This document shows positions 60,533 through 64,000 of a DNA stretch of 64,000 bases, piece by piece. The translations under genes were made by a program, and so were the position numbers. Positions within the stretch are counted from its first letter, which is position 1; each line of letters begins with the position of its first letter. The stretch comes from Gp7-AA6 sp036395755 (GTDB taxonomy: Bacteria > Acidobacteriota > Thermoanaerobaculia > UBA5066 > Gp7-AA6), in contig DASWCZ010000079.1 of assembly GCA_036395755.1 (NCBI GenBank), positions 1 to 64,000 on the forward strand, in the 5' to 3' direction. The notes under the pieces were generated by a model. The model did no database searches and was not told the origin of the DNA. It saw nothing but the letters and a program-made list of their open reading frames with translations.

Positions 60533-60606
60533 GGGGACAGGCCCCCTGCGGGCCTGCACCCGCCGCGGTCCAACGGGGACAGGCCCTGCGGGCCTGCACC
60601 CGCCGC
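60533..60606 (+). repeat. Two tandem GGGGACAG...CCCGCCGC elements
   Basis: Units at 60533-60566 and 60575-60606, each starting GGGGACAGGCCC and ending GGGCCTGCACCCGCCGC, eight bases apart. They lie just after the POTRA-barrel gene and before the kinase gene. Confidence 0.88.
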
Positions 60607-60630
60607 AGTCCACTGCGGCGCTTCCCGCCA

Positions 60631-60636
60631 TAAGAT
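60631..60636 (+). promoter_or_regulatory. -10-like element, Ser/Thr kinase gene
   Basis: TAAGAT ten bases before GTG 60647; no ribosome site is visible, suggesting a leaderless message. Confidence 0.35.
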
Positions 60637-60646
60637 TTTCCTCACC

Positions 60647-63256
60647 GTGACACTCCCCACCGGGTTCCGGCTGGGCCCCTACGAGATCCTCGCTCCGCTC
60701 GGTTCGGGCGGAATGGGCGAGGTCTATCGCGCTCGCGACGCCCGGCTCGGCCGCGAGGTCGCGTTGAAGGTGCTCCCCGAGGATCTCTCGCAGGACCAGG
60801 ACCGGCTCTCGCGCTTCGAGAAGGAGGCTCGGTCGGCGTCCGCGTTGAATCACCCCAACATCGTCACGATCTACGAAGTCGGTTCTCACGATTCGAACTC
60901 CTACATCGCGATGGAGCTGGTCGAGGGAAAGACGCTGCGAGAGCTCCTGTTGCCGGGTCTTCTTCCGGTGAAGCGGGCCATCCCGATTGCAACGCAGGTG
61001 GCCGAGGGCCTTGCGAGAGCGCACGAAGCGGGAATCGTTCACAGGGACTTGAAGCCCGAGAACCTGATGGTCACCCGGGACGGCCTGGTCAAGATCCTCG
61101 ACTTCGGGCTGGCCAAACTGATTTCCACGGGCGAAGGGAGCAGCGAAGTCACGAGTCTTCCGACCGAGACGGGGACGCAGGCGGGGGTCATTCTCGGAAC
61201 GGTCGGCTACATGTCGCCGGAACAGGCGAGCGGCCAGCCTGCCGACCATCGCTCCGACCAGTTCTCCTTCGGTTCGATCCTCTATGAGATCGCGTGCGGC
61301 CGGAGGGCATTTCAGAAGAAGACGACGGCGGAGACCTTGACGGCCATCATCCGGGACGAGCCGGAGCCGATCGGGAAAGTTCGACCGGAAGTCCCGTCGC
61401 CGCTCCGCTGGATCGTGGAGCGGTGTCTCGCGAAGGATCCGGAGGAACGTTACGTCTCGACCCGCGACCTCGCTCGCGACCTCGCGAGCGTTCGCGACCA
61501 CGTCTCGGAGATCACGAGTGCGCCGGAGCAGGCGTTTTCTTTGGGACCGAGACCCCTTCGCCGGCTCCGGCGGTCCACGGTTCTCGCGTCGGCTCTTCTT
61601 CTGCTCCTCGTCGGTGGCGTCGCCGGATGGCTCGTCGCTTCGAATAGGATACTCAGGACCTCCGCGCCCACCTTCCAGCGCCTGACGTTCCGCTCCGCCG
61701 CGCTGGAGAACGCCCGCTTCACGCCGGACGGGCAGACGATTGTCTACGGCGCAGCGCTCGCGGGCGAGCCGCGAGGGTTGTATGCCGTTCGTCCGGAGAG
61801 TCCCGAATCGCGCTCGTTCGGCATGGACGCGGACATTCTGGCGATTTCCCGCTCCGGCGAAATGGCACTTCTGATAAATGAAGTCGGCCCCTTCGGAACC
61901 CTGGCCCGCGTCCCGTTCGCCGGCGGAGCCCCGCGGCCGGCGATCGAGCACGTCACTTACGCCGGAGCCGATTTTTCGCCCGGCGGCGAGGAGCTCGCGA
62001 TCGTTCGGGGCGTGGGCGAGCGGGTTCGGCTCGAGTTCCCCATCGGGAAAGTCCTGTACGAAGGGCAGCAGATCGGGTCGCCGCGGTTCTCCCCGGGAGG
62101 CGACCAGATCGCGTTCTTCGATTACGACGGCGGTTCGGTGATGGTCGTCGGGAGAGCCGGTGGGCCCCCGCGCGTGCTCGTCAGGGGGTTCAACCTGCCG
62201 GGCGGCGCTCCCTGCTGGTCTCTCAACGGGAAGGAGGTGTGGTTCACCGGATCGACCGAGCCGGGAAAACCGAGCGGGCTCCACGCCGTCGATCGGCGGG
62301 GAAAGCTGCGGCTGGTGGCTCAAATGCCGGGCGAGCTCGAGCTCGACGACATCTCGCGCGACGGCCACGTGCTTCTCGCTCATCACTCGATCATCAACGG
62401 GCTGTGGGGTTCCGGCCCCGGCGATTCCGCCGAACGTGACCTGACTTGGCTTGACTGGCCCGAGCCTTTCGATCTCACTTCCGACGGGAAGGCGGTCCTG
62501 TTCAACGAGATCGGCGAAGGCGGAGGGCGAAAGGGATCCGTTTACCTCCGCAGGACGGACGGGTCTCCTGCAGTCCGATTGGGCGAGGGCCGTGGCCTCG
62601 CGCGGTCGGCCGACGGGAGCACCGTGCTGGTCAAGTTCCCCGATGCGGCGGAAGGACTTCGTCTCGTCCCGACGGGCACGGGAGAACCCCGCGCCCTGCC
62701 CTCCATCCGGTTCGAAGAAATCTCCAACGCGGTCTGGCTGCCCGACGGGAAATCGTTCCTCCTATCCGCGCGCGAGCCCGGGAAAAACTGGCGGATCCAC
62801 AGGGTCGACCTGGCGGACGGAAAGCCGCGTCCGGTGAGCCCGGAGGGTGTCGCCATTCCCTATTTCGTCACGAAAGCACTCTCCCCGGACGGGCACTGGC
62901 TGCTCGCCGCGCAGCGACCGGGCAATTTCGTTCGGTACCCGCTCGATGGCGGAACGTCGCGTCCGATCGCGGGCCTCATGGAGCGGGAAGTCCCGATCGG
63001 CTGGACGTCGGACGGCCGGACGATCTTCGTCTCCGAGGGTCTCATGGTCCCGATCGCGATCCGGGCGGTGCACCCGGTCAAAACGATCCGGCACCTGGAT
63101 CCGGATACCGGCCGAAGAGGCGTCGTCAAGGAGATCCGGCCGGTGGACGCGGCCGGCAACGTGAACCGTATCGTCGTGGCCCCCGACGGTCGGGCTCTCG
63201 CGTACGCCCTGCGGCGAGGCAACTCGCAGCTCTACGTCGTCGAGGGACTCCGCTGA
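60647..63256 (+). CDS. Ser/Thr protein kinase with TolB-like propeller
   Basis: An 869-residue membrane kinase. Cytoplasmic kinase domain 1-275: LGSGGMGEVYRARDARLGRE (P-loop), VALKVLPED (lysine), IVHRDLKPENLMVTRDG (catalytic loop), KILDFGLAKLI and GTVGYMSPEQASGQPADHRS. One membrane helix about 310-330 (LASALLLLLVGGVAGWLVAS). The outer part carries WD40/PD40-like blades (ENARFTPDGQTIVYGA; GADFSPGGEELAIV; RFSPGGDQIAFFDYDGG; ALSPDGHWLLAAQ), which could sense a ligand. This layout is frequent in Acidobacteria. GTG 60647 begins the protein. Confidence 0.93.
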   Translation: MTLPTGFRLGPYEILAPLGSGGMGEVYRARDARLGREVALKVLPEDLSQDQDRLSRFEKEARSASALNHPNIVTIYEVGSHDSNSYIAMELVEGKTLRELLLPGLLPVKRAIPIATQVAEGLARAHEAGIVHRDLKPENLMVTRDGLVKILDFGLAKLISTGEGSSEVTSLPTETGTQAGVILGTVGYMSPEQASGQPADHRSDQFSFGSILYEIACGRRAFQKKTTAETLTAIIRDEPEPIGKVRPEVPSPLRWIVERCLAKDPEERYVSTRDLARDLASVRDHVSEITSAPEQAFSLGPRPLRRLRRSTVLASALLLLLVGGVAGWLVASNRILRTSAPTFQRLTFRSAALENARFTPDGQTIVYGAALAGEPRGLYAVRPESPESRSFGMDADILAISRSGEMALLINEVGPFGTLARVPFAGGAPRPAIEHVTYAGADFSPGGEELAIVRGVGERVRLEFPIGKVLYEGQQIGSPRFSPGGDQIAFFDYDGGSVMVVGRAGGPPRVLVRGFNLPGGAPCWSLNGKEVWFTGSTEPGKPSGLHAVDRRGKLRLVAQMPGELELDDISRDGHVLLAHHSIINGLWGSGPGDSAERDLTWLDWPEPFDLTSDGKAVLFNEIGEGGGRKGSVYLRRTDGSPAVRLGEGRGLARSADGSTVLVKFPDAAEGLRLVPTGTGEPRALPSIRFEEISNAVWLPDGKSFLLSAREPGKNWRIHRVDLADGKPRPVSPEGVAIPYFVTKALSPDGHWLLAAQRPGNFVRYPLDGGTSRPIAGLMEREVPIGWTSDGRTIFVSEGLMVPIAIRAVHPVKTIRHLDPDTGRRGVVKEIRPVDAAGNVNRIVVAPDGRALAYALRRGNSQLYVVEGLR

Positions 63257-63290
63257 TTCGATACGATCCTGATTCTTCACGGAGGACGAA

Positions 63291-64000
63291 ATGACGATCA
63301 GTCGCCGTTCGCTTCTCGCAACGACCGGCGCGGCCGCAGCGGGCTCTCTCCTCGCGCGGACCGCCGCTGCGCAGACCGGGGTCGACGGCTCGAAGTCCGC
63401 GGCGCTCTTCCTCAAGGAGGACGACGGCCTCGCGCCCGCCACGGTCGACCGGCTGCCGCTTGAGTGGCACAAGGGCCGCGTCAAGCTCCTGCAGGAGTAT
63501 CTCCAGGACCAGGGCTACGCGGGCGCGCTCCTGTCGGACCGCTGGAACATCATCTACTTCACGGGTCTCTTTCACTCGACGACCGAGCGCCCGTTCTCGG
63601 TCTTCCTCCCCGCGGACAAGATGGCCGCGATCTGGTTCCATCCGGGCCTCGATCGCGACCTCGTCAAGAGCTGGTGGGCCACGGAAACCGAGTCCTACTT
63701 CGACTTTCAGCACGCCGAAGGCGCGTTCCCGAACCTCGGCAAGGTTCAACAGGGAGAAAAAGTCAATCTCTACGAGTGGGTCTTGAAGGGGCTGAAGAAA
63801 CGGGGCTACGACGGAAAGCGGATCGCGACCGATCGCGAGCAGAACAGCCGGCAGAAGGAGTCGGCCGCGAAGATCTTCACCAAGCCGACCGAGTTCAACT
63901 CGATTTCCGAACGCTGCGAAAAGATGCGCATGGTCAAGACGCCCGAGGAGCTCGCGCTGTGGCGCCGCGCGTACCGCGTCTTCGATGAAACGCACGCGTT
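63291..64000 (+). CDS. Xaa-Pro peptidase family protein (partial, Tat signal)
   Basis: The 3' end is outside the window; 236 residues are seen. The start ATG 63291 follows GGAGG. A twin-arginine signal (MTISRRSLLATTGAAAAGSL, then LARTAAAQ) predicts export of a folded protein. The creatinase-like N-terminal domain follows: RVKLLQEYLQDQGYAGALLS, RWNIIYFTGLFHSTTERPFS and FNSISERCEKMRMVKTPEEL, the usual bridge into the M24 metallopeptidase domain, which is cut off. Probably a periplasmic dipeptidase acting on Xaa-Pro bonds. Confidence 0.85.
   Translation, partial: MTISRRSLLATTGAAAAGSLLARTAAAQTGVDGSKSAALFLKEDDGLAPATVDRLPLEWHKGRVKLLQEYLQDQGYAGALLSDRWNIIYFTGLFHSTTERPFSVFLPADKMAAIWFHPGLDRDLVKSWWATETESYFDFQHAEGAFPNLGKVQQGEKVNLYEWVLKGLKKRGYDGKRIATDREQNSRQKESAAKIFTKPTEFNSISERCEKMRMVKTPEELALWRRAYRVFDETHA

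Overview
The window looks like the replication-origin region of a chromosome from a GC-rich, Gram-negative bacterium. The mix of an outer membrane (BamA-type barrel proteins), PdxST vitamin B6 synthesis, a bactofilin, a Ser/Thr kinase with a TolB-like propeller and an IPTL-type sorting tail suggests Acidobacteriota (Holophagae/Thermoanaerobaculia-like). That placement is an inference; no rRNA gene is present to settle it.

Layout. Bases 1-24,538 are mostly read leftward. Reading from the origin they give dnaA, dnaN, recF, gyrB, gyrA, a transaldolase-fold protein with a DUF507 partner, a MocR-type regulator, pdxS-pdxT, an enoyl-CoA hydratase and an arylamine N-acetyltransferase fusion. A rightward patch follows (a phosphodiesterase-like MBL protein, a protease/propeller/barrel fusion, two secreted proteins), then leftward dprA and topA. 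From 24,760 the genes read rightward: rpmH, rnpA, yidD, yidC, khpB, mnmE, mnmG, rsmG, parA, parB, a bactofilin and an ATP synthase operon (two b subunits, delta, alpha, gamma, beta). A parS site sits directly before parA. The two divergent arms meet at 24,539-24,759, the likely oriC/dnaA control region.

The ATP synthase operon is interrupted. Between atpD and the epsilon gene atpC lie one good and one decayed attC-like recombination site, a frameshifted IPTL-tailed protein gene, a GYD-domain gene and an SDR gene. The right-hand part holds a D-aminoacylase-like enzyme divergent from an M20 peptidase, a catalytic/non-catalytic M16 peptidase pair, a deiodinase-like gene with an in-frame TGA, a DUF4386 remnant, a lipid kinase, a metallophosphoesterase, succinate dehydrogenase sdhCAB, a TSUP permease, a two-component system, a POTRA/barrel protein, a Ser/Thr kinase and the start of an Xaa-Pro peptidase.

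The most notable signals are: a deiodinase-family selenoprotein (TGA at 48,678 followed by a hairpin with a GGTC loop); the attC-like sites inside the ATP synthase locus; a transaldolase-fold protein lacking the Schiff-base lysine; a palindromic element inserted between pdxS and pdxT with a 30-bp duplication that preserves both genes; and two families of dispersed intergenic repeats. No tRNA, rRNA, CRISPR array, prophage or transposase gene was recognised.
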